DNA from: an uncultured Psychroserpens sp.
GTDB lineage: Bacteria; Bacteroidota; Bacteroidia; Flavobacteriales; Flavobacteriaceae
Reading direction: 5' to 3'
Length of the DNA stretch: 64,000 bases
Assembly: GCF_947503375.1 (NCBI RefSeq)
Contig: NZ_CANNDQ010000001.1
Location: 186,001 to 250,000 of the forward strand
Shown in pieces: positions 30,356-41,067 of this stretch. The translations under genes were made by a program, and so were the position numbers. The notes below the pieces were generated by a model. It saw only the letters and a list, made by a program, of their open reading frames with translations, was not told the DNA's origin and made no database searches. Within the stretch, counting starts at the first letter, position 1. Each line of letters starts with the position of its first letter.

Positions 30356-33300
30356 ATGAAACTAAAACATCTTTCACTATTCATAATAGGATTCATCCTT
30401 ACGTTTTCCTGCAAAAAAAAAGATCTTATTTCAAAGGAAACAGATAATCTATTTAAGTTTAGAAACTACATAAGTTATACCACTTCTGGGCTACAATCGG
30501 TCACTAACACTATCACTATTAATTTATCTAATGAAGTTGCTGGCTGGGAAACAGACAAAGAAATTTCTGAAGAGATCATTCGTGTGTCACCTCATGTAGA
30601 AGGCTCTTTAAAAGCGACAAATAAGCATACTTTGGTTTTTACCCCAGATGAATATCTTGAACCTTCGACAGAATATACCGTTACTGTAAAATTAAGTAAA
30701 ATTTATAGTGATATACCTAAAGAATACGACGATTACACCTTTCAGTTTAAGACGATAACTCCAAACTTCAACATCAATACTAATGTCTTACAATCATATA
30801 GCAAGAAATGGCAATATTTAGAAGCTGTAATCAAATCTGCAGATATAATTTCAGTAGAAGATGCAAAAAAATTAGTTGAAGCTTCACAAAATGGAAACCC
30901 ATTAAAGTTACAGTTCAACGAATTGAATACGCACTCAAAATATTTTGAGTTTAGAATAGACAGTATTAACCGCTTAGTAGAAGATTCAGAAATTTTAGTT
31001 AAATGGAATGGCAAACCCATCAAATCAGATAATAAAGGAGCAAATACAATTTCAATTCCTGGTATAAATAATTTTTCAATTGTAACTATTGAAGCCATAA
31101 AAACTCCTGAACAATATTTATCGATCAACTTTTCTGACCCACTTAAAAAACAACAAAATTTTGATGGGTTGGTCACTATTCAAAATGTAAATAACCCAAA
31201 ATTTAGTGTTGATGGTAATGTGCTTAAAGTATATCCTGAAGGAAAACTAGTTGGAGACATTCTGGTTGACATCTTTCAAGGTATTACTAATACAGAAGGA
31301 TATAAACTTAAAAACACCTTTTCTGAAACAATCTCTTTTGAAGAATTAAAACCTAGAGTTCGATTAATTAGTAATGGAACTATCTTACCAAATTCTAACA
31401 ATCTCAAATTCAATTTTGAAGCTGTGAACCTAAGCGCTGTTGATGTGAGGATTATTAAGATTTTTGAAGACAATGTGCTGCAATTCCTTCAGGATAATCC
31501 TATGAATAGTGACAACCAAAACGAAATCAAACGTGTAGGTCGCCGAATTGCCAAACAAACCATCCAACTACAGACAGCAGCTGAGAATTCTGGAAAATGG
31601 AAAGCCTACAGTTTAGATCTATCAAAATTCTTCAAGGCTGACGCTGGCGCTATTTATCGTGTAGAATTGAGCTATAATAGAGCATATTCATTATACGATT
31701 GTGAAGCAAATCCTAATAGTGCTTTGAATGAAGATGATGAATACGATGATTATTACTACGAAGAAGATTATTACTATGAGGGTGACTATTCAGAAACCAA
31801 TACAGAAGATGACGATTTAAAAGAAGAAGAATATTGGGACAATCGTGCTTATAGGTATAGAAATTATACTTATAACTGGAGGCAGCGAGAAAACCCTTGC
31901 CATGATGCCTATTACGACGCAAATAAAATCGTATCTCAAAATTTAATAGCATCCAATTTAGGAGTCATCGCTAAACAAGGAGCGGGAAACAAATATTATT
32001 TTGCTGTTACAAATATTTTAAACACAAACCCTGAAATCAATGCTTCTATTAAACTCTACAATTTTCAACAGCAACAACTTGCATCAATTTCAACTAATAG
32101 TGAAGGTTTAGCAGTTATTGAAACAAACAAATATGTAAGCTTTGCTATTGTGAGCAAAGGTGATGATAAAAGCTATTTAAGACTTTCAGATGGCAACTCT
32201 TTATCGTTAAGTAAATTTGATGTATCAGGAAATCGTTTAGAGAGAGGGCTTAAAGGTTATATTTATGGTGAACGAGGGGTTTGGCGGCCAGGAGATTCTC
32301 TATTCTTGACATTTATGCTCAATGATAAAGCAAATAAACTACCTGAAGGTCACCCTGTAAAATTAGAAGTGACAGATCCAAATGGTAAGTTGATCTATAA
32401 AAATGTAACCTCAGATAATGTTAATAATTTTTATAAATTCATCGTTCCAACGAGTACAGAGGGAAAAACAGGAAATTATAATGCTAAAGTATCTGTTGGA
32501 GGTGCACTATTTTATAAATCTTTAAAAATTGAAACTGTAAAACCTAATCGTCTAAAGATTAAAGTTGATTTTGAACAAGAGATTTTATCAAACACAGCTC
32601 CTATTAACGGAACACTTGATGTAAAGTGGTTGCATGGCGCACCAGCCAAATCTATAAAGGCTGAGGTTAAAGCAAAATTTAGCACTTCTTATTCTAATTT
32701 TAAAGATTATAAAGGCTATATGTTTAAAGATCCAACACGTGAGTTTAATACTGAAGAGCTCAACATATTTGAAGGCAATCTTGATGCAAATGGCAAGGCC
32801 GTTATCAATACCAAACTAGATATAGGCAAAAATGCGCCAGGCATGCTCAATGCTCAATTTTTAGTACGCGCTTTTGAAAATGGAGGCGATTTCTCATTAG
32901 ATGCCTTTACTAAAACGTATTCACCATACGAGTCTTATGTTGGATTACACTCTCCAAAAGGCAATTACTATGGATCCTATTTTACAGATACAGATCAAAC
33001 TTTTGATCTCGCCGTAGTAGATAAAGACGGAAAGCCTGTAAAGCGAGACGGCCTCGAAATTAAGGTTTATAGAATTGAATGGCGTTGGTGGTGGAACTCC
33101 TCATACGATAACCTTTCTAGCTATATTTCTAGTAGTTACCACAGACCTATTCTAAGTCAAAAAGTGAATACAGGTACTAATGGAAAAACCTCATTCACTA
33201 TAAAAATTCCTGAAAACGAAAGAGGTCGCTACCTAATTAGAATCTATGATCCTATAAGTGGTCATGCTACAGGACGAACAGCTTATTTTTATAAAAATTG

Positions 33301-35941
33301 GTCTGGCATGTCAACAGGAAATGACAAAGAAGCTGCTAAAATGTTAGTATTTGCTTCAGATAAGGATAAATATAACGTAGGTGAAACTGCAACAATCAAG
33401 TTTCCTTCTGGAACCGAAGGCAGAGCTTTAATAAGTATTGAAAACGGTTCTGAGGTCATCGAACATAAATGGGTAAAAACCATAAAAGGAGAAACAAGTG
33501 TAAGCATTCCAATCACATCAGAAATGGCTCCAAATGTGTTTGTAAACATTTCCTTATTGCAACCACATGCAATTACCAGTAATGATTTACCAATTCGACT
33601 GTATGGAATAATTCCTTTGGTTGTGGAAGATCCTAAAACTATTCTAGAACCAGAACTTCGAATGGCTAGTGTACTAAAACCAGAACAAGAATTTGAAGTG
33701 TTTATTTCAGAAAAGAACAATAAGCCAATGACCTATACCATTGCTATGGTAGAAGAAGGTCTATTAGATCTAACTCGATTTAAGACACCAAATGCATGGA
33801 ACGAATTCTATGCTAGAGAAGCGCTAGGTGTAAAAACTTGGGATGTTTTTGATGATGTGATTGGTGCTTATTCTGGAAGTGTTGATCAAGTATTTGCTAT
33901 TGGAGGTGATGGTAGTGCAGCTAAAGGGAAAAACAAAAAAGCTAATCGCTTTAAGCCTGTGGTAACCTATCTAGGTCCTTTTGAATTAGAGGCTGGAGGA
34001 AGAAAATCACATAAAATACAAATGCCAAACTACGTTGGAGCAGTTAGAACTATGGTTATTGCAGGAAATAACCAAACTGAGGCTTACGGCAGTACAGATA
34101 AATCGGTTGAAGTCAAAAAACCTTTAATGGTCTTAGCAACTTTACCAAGAAAGTTAAGTCCTGGTGAAAAAGTGACGCTTCCAGTGACTGTTTTTGCAAT
34201 GGAATCTAATGTAAAAAATGTGAGTTTAAGTTTAAAGCTAAGTGATGGGATTACTGTTGTTGGGAATAGCACTAAAAAACTTAGCTTCTCGAAGCCAGAT
34301 GAGCAGATGGCATATTTTGAACTAGACGTAAGTAAAGCGAAAGGTATCAACACCATTGAAGTGATTGCTACTGGTAATGGCGAAAAGGCCACCTACAAAG
34401 TAGAGTTAGATGTGGTTAACCCTAACCCAATAACCTCAACTTTTGAAAATGCTAAACTTGGAGCAAATGCATCTCAAAATCTAACGTTTTCTACATTTGG
34501 AGTAGCAGGAACAAATACAGCTTCTGTAGAGTTTTCTACGCTTCCACCAATGGATTTCACGAAACGCCTGCAATACTTAATTCAGTATCCACATGGTTGC
34601 GTTGAGCAAACCACATCAAGCGTGTTTCCACAGTTATACTTGAGTGATATTTTTGATTTAAAGTATGAGAAAAAACAACAAATACAATCCAATATAGAAA
34701 ATGGAATTAAGCGATTGGGTAATTTCCAAAGACCAAATGGTGGTATGAGTTATTGGATTGGTGAACATACTGCTAATGATTGGGGAACGAGTTATGCAGG
34801 ACATTTCATGATTGAAGCAGAAAAGAAAGGGTTTGTATTACCATTGTCTTTTAAAAGTAATTGGTTGCGCTACCAAAAACAAGCTGCAAGAGATTGGAGG
34901 CCAAGCTACAGGAGCAGTAATTCTGATCTAGCTCAAGCTTACAGACTCTACACCTTAGCCTTAGCAGGAAGTCCAGATCTAGCATCTATGAATCGATTAA
35001 GAGAGTTTAGCGAAATCTCTAATGAAGCTAAATGGCGATTGGCAGCTTCTTATGCTTTAGCTGGACAAAAGGAAGCTAGTGAACAATTATCAAAAACTGC
35101 AAATATTAGCTTTCAACCGTACAACGCTAGCTATTATACATATGGTTCTGTAGACAGAAATAGAGCTATGGCTTTAGAAACTATGATTATAACTAAAAAA
35201 CCTATGGCAAGAGACATAGCCGAAGCAATTGCTAAAGACTTGTCAAGTAATCAATGGATGAGCACCCAAACCACTGCATATAGCTTATTGGCTATGGCAA
35301 AGATGGTTGAAGCTAATGGTGGCAAAAGCATGAAATTCAATTATACGTTTAATGGTAAAACAGAAACTATAAATACCAGACGTACAATAGCACAACGAAC
35401 ATTGCCTGTAAATGATGGTTCTAATACGCTCAAATTAAGTAATGAGCTTAATAACCTTGTTTATGTGAGAGTTTTAAATTCTGGGAAATTACCTCTTGGG
35501 AAAGAGTTAGCTGAACAACGTGGGCTAAGCGTGTCTGTAATTTACCAAGATTTAAAAGGTAACCGAATAGATATCTCAAAACTACAGCAAGGGCAAGATA
35601 TTGTAGCTAGAATTAGTGTAAGTAACTTAAAAAGTCAATACTTACATGACGTGGCTCTAACACAAATTTTTCCTTCAGGTTGGGAAATAGTTAACACTCG
35701 CTTTACCAATTTTGGCGACACAGCTACAGGTACAGTGAGGTATACTGATATAAGAGATGATCGTGTCAATTTTTATTTTGATCTTCCAAGAAAAGGAAAG
35801 CACGGTACAAAGGTATTTACAGTTATGCTTAATGCAGCTTACTTAGGACAATATTATTTACCAGGTACTCAAGTAGAAGCCATGTACGACAATGACTTTT
35901 TTGTGAGAACTAAAGGACGCTGGATTAAAGTAGAAAAATAA
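30356..35941 (+). CDS. alpha-2-macroglobulin family protein with thioester motif
   Basis: 1861 aa, lipobox TFSCKKK, MG2-like GERGVWRPGDSLFLTFMLND, thioester YPHGCVEQT. Confidence 0.93.
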   Translation: MKLKHLSLFIIGFILTFSCKKKDLISKETDNLFKFRNYISYTTSGLQSVTNTITINLSNEVAGWETDKEISEEIIRVSPHVEGSLKATNKHTLVFTPDEYLEPSTEYTVTVKLSKIYSDIPKEYDDYTFQFKTITPNFNINTNVLQSYSKKWQYLEAVIKSADIISVEDAKKLVEASQNGNPLKLQFNELNTHSKYFEFRIDSINRLVEDSEILVKWNGKPIKSDNKGANTISIPGINNFSIVTIEAIKTPEQYLSINFSDPLKKQQNFDGLVTIQNVNNPKFSVDGNVLKVYPEGKLVGDILVDIFQGITNTEGYKLKNTFSETISFEELKPRVRLISNGTILPNSNNLKFNFEAVNLSAVDVRIIKIFEDNVLQFLQDNPMNSDNQNEIKRVGRRIAKQTIQLQTAAENSGKWKAYSLDLSKFFKADAGAIYRVELSYNRAYSLYDCEANPNSALNEDDEYDDYYYEEDYYYEGDYSETNTEDDDLKEEEYWDNRAYRYRNYTYNWRQRENPCHDAYYDANKIVSQNLIASNLGVIAKQGAGNKYYFAVTNILNTNPEINASIKLYNFQQQQLASISTNSEGLAVIETNKYVSFAIVSKGDDKSYLRLSDGNSLSLSKFDVSGNRLERGLKGYIYGERGVWRPGDSLFLTFMLNDKANKLPEGHPVKLEVTDPNGKLIYKNVTSDNVNNFYKFIVPTSTEGKTGNYNAKVSVGGALFYKSLKIETVKPNRLKIKVDFEQEILSNTAPINGTLDVKWLHGAPAKSIKAEVKAKFSTSYSNFKDYKGYMFKDPTREFNTEELNIFEGNLDANGKAVINTKLDIGKNAPGMLNAQFLVRAFENGGDFSLDAFTKTYSPYESYVGLHSPKGNYYGSYFTDTDQTFDLAVVDKDGKPVKRDGLEIKVYRIEWRWWWNSSYDNLSSYISSSYHRPILSQKVNTGTNGKTSFTIKIPENERGRYLIRIYDPISGHATGRTAYFYKNWSGMSTGNDKEAAKMLVFASDKDKYNVGETATIKFPSGTEGRALISIENGSEVIEHKWVKTIKGETSVSIPITSEMAPNVFVNISLLQPHAITSNDLPIRLYGIIPLVVEDPKTILEPELRMASVLKPEQEFEVFISEKNNKPMTYTIAMVEEGLLDLTRFKTPNAWNEFYAREALGVKTWDVFDDVIGAYSGSVDQVFAIGGDGSAAKGKNKKANRFKPVVTYLGPFELEAGGRKSHKIQMPNYVGAVRTMVIAGNNQTEAYGSTDKSVEVKKPLMVLATLPRKLSPGEKVTLPVTVFAMESNVKNVSLSLKLSDGITVVGNSTKKLSFSKPDEQMAYFELDVSKAKGINTIEVIATGNGEKATYKVELDVVNPNPITSTFENAKLGANASQNLTFSTFGVAGTNTASVEFSTLPPMDFTKRLQYLIQYPHGCVEQTTSSVFPQLYLSDIFDLKYEKKQQIQSNIENGIKRLGNFQRPNGGMSYWIGEHTANDWGTSYAGHFMIEAEKKGFVLPLSFKSNWLRYQKQAARDWRPSYRSSNSDLAQAYRLYTLALAGSPDLASMNRLREFSEISNEAKWRLAASYALAGQKEASEQLSKTANISFQPYNASYYTYGSVDRNRAMALETMIITKKPMARDIAEAIAKDLSSNQWMSTQTTAYSLLAMAKMVEANGGKSMKFNYTFNGKTETINTRRTIAQRTLPVNDGSNTLKLSNELNNLVYVRVLNSGKLPLGKELAEQRGLSVSVIYQDLKGNRIDISKLQQGQDIVARISVSNLKSQYLHDVALTQIFPSGWEIVNTRFTNFGDTATGTVRYTDIRDDRVNFYFDLPRKGKHGTKVFTVMLNAAYLGQYYLPGTQVEAMYDNDFFVRTKGRWIKVEK

Positions 35942-35945
35942 AAAC

Positions 35946-38402
35946 TCAACGCTTCAACGTAAAATGCCCAGTAAATTCTTGCCCTTCAATGTTAATTAAA
36001 TACCAATAATCTGATGTAGGCAAAGGTTTGTTATTAAAGGTGCCATCCCAAGCTATAGGTCTGTTTTTTGCGGTATAAAGCAGCTTCCCATATCGGTTAA
36101 AGATATGCACTTCCCACGAAGCAAAACATTCTATTCCACTTAGATTAAATGTGTTATTAAAGCGATCATTATTTGGTGTAAAGAACTTTGGTATATAAAA
36201 ATGTAGATGTTCAAAAGTAATGACTTCATCACAATCGATTGCTTTCACATAAATGGTATACTTTCCGCCTTCAACGTCAAAAAAGATAGTACTACTCTGA
36301 TAGTCAATTCCATTTAATGAATAGATAAAATTTCCTGGATTAGATATGATAACTATAATATCATTCCCATCAGATTGCACACTGCTAATTATTGGTGTAT
36401 TAATTTGCTGAACGACAATTGTCTTTTCTATACTGGAACACCCATCAGTACTTATCACTATATATGTTCCTGCGGTATCGACATTCAAAAATGCTGTAGT
36501 CTCTCCTGAATCCCATTGAAAAGTTGCGTTAGGTATCTCTGTATTTGCTTGTAAGGTAATTGATTCGCCTTCACATAAACTTAAAAATTCGTCTTCAAAT
36601 ACTACAGGTTGCGTGCCTGTGATCTCCCAGACACAAGTATCATTATTAAAACTTGCGGTTTCCCAACACTCTAAATCTGTAGGTTCAATTGGTTGTGTGC
36701 CTGTGATTTCCCAAACACATGTGTCATTATTGAAACTTGTGGTTTCCCAACACTCTAATACAGGTTGCGAAGGCTGTATTCCTGTAATTTCCCAAACACA
36801 AGTAACGCTATTAAAGCTTGAAGACTCCCAACATTCTAGAAGAGGAGGCTCTGGTTGTGTGCCTGTAACTTCCCAGGCGCACAAAGTGTCATTGAACGTA
36901 GCAACTTCCCAGCATGCTAAACCTGTAGGTTGAGCAGGTTGTATTCCTGTAACTTCCCATACACAATCTGTGCTATTAAAGCTTGCAGTTTCATAACAAG
37001 CTAAGTTTGGTTGTGTAGGCTGTGTTCCTGTAATTTCCCAACTACATGATAGTGTATTAAATGTTGTAATTTCCCAACATTCTAAACCTGTAGGCTCAGT
37101 AGGTTGCGTTCCTGTAACTTCCCAACTACATGATGCATTATTAAATGTTGCCGTTTCCCAGCATTCTATAACAGGCTCAGCTGGTTGTATTCCTGTAACC
37201 TCCCAAGCACACGTTGACGTATCAAAAGTTGCAGTCTCCCAACACTCTAATGTAGGTTGCGTAGGCTGTGTTCCAGACACCTGCCAATTACAAGAGTTAT
37301 TATCAAAAATTGCAGCCTCCCAACATTCTAAGCCTGTAGGCGGATCGGGTTGTGTTCCTGAGACTTCCCAACTGCAAGAGTCGTCGTCAAAAATTGCAGT
37401 TTCCCAGCACTCGGTTGCTGGTGGATCTGGAGCCTGATTAATTGACACTATAAAGGTTGTAGAAAATGTGATACAATCGTTATTATTTAAATTTGTAGCA
37501 AACTCAGCCACTTTAGCTCTATAATAGGTAGTTGTAGTAGCAGAAATTGTGAGTGTTTGATTAGTTTCGCCAGCAATATCTGTCCAAGTATTTTGATCTG
37601 GACTTTCTTGCCACTGATAAAAATGATTACTAAAAACTGCGTTGTCTGGAGTAGCTGTTAGCGTTGTTGCATAAGGTATTTGAGTACTGCAAAGAGATGC
37701 AAACGTGTTATTGTCAGAACTTGTAACTAAAATGAAATCACCACAACTTTTAAATTCAATATCATCTATAGCTAAATCATTACCACAACCTCCATCACCA
37801 TTATTGATCATCTTTAAAATAATAGATGTTTGCCCAGGAATGGTCTGAAATACTAATGCATATTGTTGCCAATTTGGAGTGTTACTACTACCAATATCTC
37901 CTGTACTGCCAGAAGCTAAAAGATTGGTATCGGTATTATCCCAAATCTCAAATCTCACATTTATGGGGATGGCACCGCTTCCACAAAAACCTCCAGCTGG
38001 AGATAAGTTTATCAACCACGATGAAAATTCATAAGATGTATTTTCACACAACCCACTAATATTTGTTCTGTAAAATTCACCAGCAGTAAAATCAGAATTG
38101 ACTACGAGCATTCTTCCATTAATATCATTTGGTGTATGGTCTTCAATACTAAACCAATCAAAGTAATTGGTATTGCTAGAAACTGTATACAATCCATCAT
38201 CAGGTTCGGCTCCATTAGCATAAGTGTAAGATGTTGTTCCAGCAGGTAAAGAAGTGTCAATTAATCCAGTTCCAAAGTTTTCAATAAAAATAGAATCGCC
38301 TGAATTTCCTTGACAAAACCCTAATTGAGCAAATGCATATTGAGAAGACAAAAAAATCCAAAAAATTATGATTATATTAAGAGATATAACATTCTTTTTC
38401 AC
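35946..38402 (-). CDS. secreted T9SS type B sorting (gliding-associated C-terminal) domain protein
   Basis: Signal peptide; C-terminus FFTPNNDRFNNTFNLSGIECF...VHIFNRYGKLLYTA....WDGTFNNKPLPTSDYWY; ten Cys-pair repeats. Confidence 0.88.
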   Translation of the reverse strand: MKKNVISLNIIIIFWIFLSSQYAFAQLGFCQGNSGDSIFIENFGTGLIDTSLPAGTTSYTYANGAEPDDGLYTVSSNTNYFDWFSIEDHTPNDINGRMLVVNSDFTAGEFYRTNISGLCENTSYEFSSWLINLSPAGGFCGSGAIPINVRFEIWDNTDTNLLASGSTGDIGSSNTPNWQQYALVFQTIPGQTSIILKMINNGDGGCGNDLAIDDIEFKSCGDFILVTSSDNNTFASLCSTQIPYATTLTATPDNAVFSNHFYQWQESPDQNTWTDIAGETNQTLTISATTTTYYRAKVAEFATNLNNNDCITFSTTFIVSINQAPDPPATECWETAIFDDDSCSWEVSGTQPDPPTGLECWEAAIFDNNSCNWQVSGTQPTQPTLECWETATFDTSTCAWEVTGIQPAEPVIECWETATFNNASCSWEVTGTQPTEPTGLECWEITTFNTLSCSWEITGTQPTQPNLACYETASFNSTDCVWEVTGIQPAQPTGLACWEVATFNDTLCAWEVTGTQPEPPLLECWESSSFNSVTCVWEITGIQPSQPVLECWETTSFNNDTCVWEITGTQPIEPTDLECWETASFNNDTCVWEITGTQPVVFEDEFLSLCEGESITLQANTEIPNATFQWDSGETTAFLNVDTAGTYIVISTDGCSSIEKTIVVQQINTPIISSVQSDGNDIIVIISNPGNFIYSLNGIDYQSSTIFFDVEGGKYTIYVKAIDCDEVITFEHLHFYIPKFFTPNNDRFNNTFNLSGIECFASWEVHIFNRYGKLLYTAKNRPIAWDGTFNNKPLPTSDYWYLINIEGQEFTGHFTLKR
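36600..37420 (-). repeat. ten tandem ~27-28-aa repeats, consensus ECWETATFNN(D/A)(S/T)C.WE(V/I)TGTQP..P.(G)L
   Basis: Counted directly in the translation of 35946..38402. Confidence 0.9.
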
Positions 38403-38483
38403 GTTTAAATATAAAGATAAATTAATCCAGTATTATTGTATTGATTTTAATTTAACATCTACTAAATCAACTACAACGTTATA

Positions 38484-40844
38484 GTGAAGTCAATGTATAG
38501 GTTAATCAACTTAGTGAAGCGTCATAAAAGGACGTTTATTTTTATAGCAATTCTTACTATAGCTTATTTGTGTTGTTTACCTAAAGATCTATTTAAAGAT
38601 CCAACAGCAACCGTAATTACTAGTAAAAATAATACGTTATTAGGCGCACAAATTGCTTCAGATGGTCAATGGCGATTTCCGCATAACGATAGTGTACCAG
38701 AAAAATTTAAAATCTGTATCATCCAGTTTGAAGACGAATACTTTTACAAGCATCCAGGCTTTAACCCTATTTCAATTTTAAAGGCACTTAAGGAGAATGT
38801 GAGTTCTGGTAAAGTTAAACGAGGTGGTAGTACTTTAACACAACAAGTTATTCGGTTATCTAGAAAAGGGCAATCACGTACTTATCTAGAAAAAATTAAA
38901 GAAATTATTTTGGCCACGCGTTTAGAAGTAAGAGATTCTAAAGAAAATATTCTAGCTTATTACAGTAACAATGCACCTTTTGGCGGTAATGTTGTTGGTC
39001 TTGACGCAGCAGCATGGCGTTATTTTAATAGAGATGCTCAGCAATTATCTTGGGCTGAAAGCGCTACTCTAGCCGTTCTACCTAATGCCCCAAGTTTAAT
39101 TTATCCAGGGAAAAATCAAGAACGTTTACTGGAAAAACGCAATAGGTTATTAAAAAAACTATTTAATAACGATATTATAGACGAATTGACCTATCAACTA
39201 TCTATTGCAGAATCTTTACCTCAAAAACCTTATGCCTTACCACAAATTGCACCACATTTATTACAGAAAATAGCTAAATCCAATCGTGGAAAACACATAC
39301 AAACAACTATTGATGTTAAACTTCAAAAGCAGGTTAACCATATCGTTGAAAATCAATACAACATCTTAAAACAAAACGAAATATACAATGCTTCAGTTTT
39401 AGTCATAGATGTGCATTCAAGAGAAGTATTAGCATATGTAGGTAATACACCTACAGATAGAGCACATCAAAAAGATGTAGATATTATAGATAAACCTAGA
39501 AGTACTGGAAGCATTTTAAAGCCTTTTCTATATGCAGCTATGTTAGATTCTGGAGACATGCTTCCTAATACACTTGTTACAGATGTTCCATCACAATTTG
39601 GAAGTTATAATCCTGAAAACTTTAACAAAGAATATGATGGTGTTGTGCCAGCTAGCCGAGCCCTATCTCGCTCTTTAAATGTACCAGCAGTGCGAATGCT
39701 TCAAGATTTTGGCTTGGATCGGTTTCATGAATATTTAAAACAATTAGAGCTCAAAGATTTAAAGTACAATGCTAAACATTACGGTTTATCACTAATTCTT
39801 GGAGGAGCAGAAAGTAATCTTTGGGATTTGTGTAAAAGCTATGCTGCTTTATCTTCTACCTTGAATCATTTCTCTGAAAGCTCAAGTGAATACTATACTA
39901 ACGAATTTATTGAGCCTAAATTTATAGCTTCTGAAACAATTAATTTTGGGAAAAAATCTACGACTAAAACCCTATTTGATGCGGCATCAATATATCTAAC
40001 TTATGAAAGTTTAAAAAAAGTAAATAGACCAGAAGGAGATGAAAGTTGGGAATTTTTTGACGACTCAAAGGAAATTGCATGGAAAACTGGAACAAGTTTT
40101 GGTTTTCGTGATGCTTGGGCCATAGGAACCACTAAAGATTATGTAGTTGGAGTTTGGGTTGGCAATGCAGATGGTGAAGGAAGACCTGGCTTAATAGGCG
40201 TACAAACTGCAGCTCCAATTCTTTTTGATATTTTTGATGTTTTACCAAATAGCGACTGGTTTGCTATTCCTTATGACGAAATGAAAGAAGTCTCGATTTG
40301 TTTAAAAAGTGGGCATCGCGCTAGTGCTATTTGTGATGAAACCAGAGCCTCTTATATACAAAATAGCGGATTGAAAACTGACCCTTGCCCATATCATATT
40401 CTAGCTCATGTTGATTCTTCTGAAACCTATCAAGTGAATTCATCCTGTGAGAATTTAGCATCTATTAAGCATCAACCGTGGTTTGTGCTATCGCCTTTGA
40501 AGGCTTATTATTACAAGCAGAAAAATCCTTCATATAAACCACTTCCAAAATTAAGATCAGATTGTGTAGGAGACAATCAAATTACCATGGCATTTATTTA
40601 TCCTAAGGAAAATAATTCTGTTTTCCTTCCAAAAGATTTTGATGGCACAACCAACGAATTGGTTTTAAAAATAGCCCATTCTAAGCCAGAAAATACTGTG
40701 TTTTGGTATTTAGATGAAACTTATGTTGGAAAAACTAAAGATATTCACGAATTAGCAATACTACCAAAAGTAGGTAAACATCTTATTACCATAGTTGACG
40801 AATATGGTAATGAGGTTAAACGTTTCATAACCATAAGTGAATAA
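38484..40844 (+). CDS. pbpC: penicillin-binding protein 1C
   Basis: Transglycosylase RGGSTLTQQVIRLSRK, ALLILGGAESNLWDLCKSYA, PRSTGSILKPFLYA, KTGTSFGFRDAWAIG, C-terminal BiPBP-like tail. Confidence 0.95.
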   Translation: MKSMYRLINLVKRHKRTFIFIAILTIAYLCCLPKDLFKDPTATVITSKNNTLLGAQIASDGQWRFPHNDSVPEKFKICIIQFEDEYFYKHPGFNPISILKALKENVSSGKVKRGGSTLTQQVIRLSRKGQSRTYLEKIKEIILATRLEVRDSKENILAYYSNNAPFGGNVVGLDAAAWRYFNRDAQQLSWAESATLAVLPNAPSLIYPGKNQERLLEKRNRLLKKLFNNDIIDELTYQLSIAESLPQKPYALPQIAPHLLQKIAKSNRGKHIQTTIDVKLQKQVNHIVENQYNILKQNEIYNASVLVIDVHSREVLAYVGNTPTDRAHQKDVDIIDKPRSTGSILKPFLYAAMLDSGDMLPNTLVTDVPSQFGSYNPENFNKEYDGVVPASRALSRSLNVPAVRMLQDFGLDRFHEYLKQLELKDLKYNAKHYGLSLILGGAESNLWDLCKSYAALSSTLNHFSESSSEYYTNEFIEPKFIASETINFGKKSTTKTLFDAASIYLTYESLKKVNRPEGDESWEFFDDSKEIAWKTGTSFGFRDAWAIGTTKDYVVGVWVGNADGEGRPGLIGVQTAAPILFDIFDVLPNSDWFAIPYDEMKEVSICLKSGHRASAICDETRASYIQNSGLKTDPCPYHILAHVDSSETYQVNSSCENLASIKHQPWFVLSPLKAYYYKQKNPSYKPLPKLRSDCVGDNQITMAFIYPKENNSVFLPKDFDGTTNELVLKIAHSKPENTVFWYLDETYVGKTKDIHELAILPKVGKHLITIVDEYGNEVKRFITISE

Positions 40845-40847
40845 AAA

Positions 40848-40867
40848 GGGAGCTTAAATAAGCTCCC
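40848..40867 (-). terminator. intrinsic terminator (of ssb remnant)
   Basis: gggagctt-aaat-aagctccc followed by T-run on minus strand. Confidence 0.7.
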
Positions 40868-40890
40868 TCTATTGTGGCTAACTTTTGATT

Positions 40891-41067
40891 TTACTTCCCA
40901 AACATTAACAACTCGTTACAAACCACCTCAGTAGTATAACGCTTATTTCCATCTTTATCATCATAACTTCTAGAAGCCAATTTACCTTCTATCATAATCT
41001 CTTTTCCTTTGGTAACATATTTCTCTACAATTTCTGCAGTTTTTCCCCATGCAACAATATTGTGCCA
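40891..41067 (-). pseudogene. ssb: 3' fragment of single-stranded DNA-binding protein gene
   Basis: Minus-strand translation WHNIVAWGKTAEIVEKYVTKGKEIMIEGKLASRSYDDKDGNKRYTTEVVCNELLMFGK* is the C-terminal half of an SSB OB-fold; no in-frame start, and upstream similarity stops abruptly. Confidence 0.88.

Noticed and set aside
36613-36933. Plus-strand ORF with QTQVSLLKLAVSQHSK repeats
   Set aside because: Antisense of the ten-repeat region of the T9SS type B gene; periodicity is inherited.
36600-37420. Regular repeats considered as CRISPR
   Set aside because: Repeats are coding, ~80 nt period and imperfect, with no unique spacers and no cas genes.
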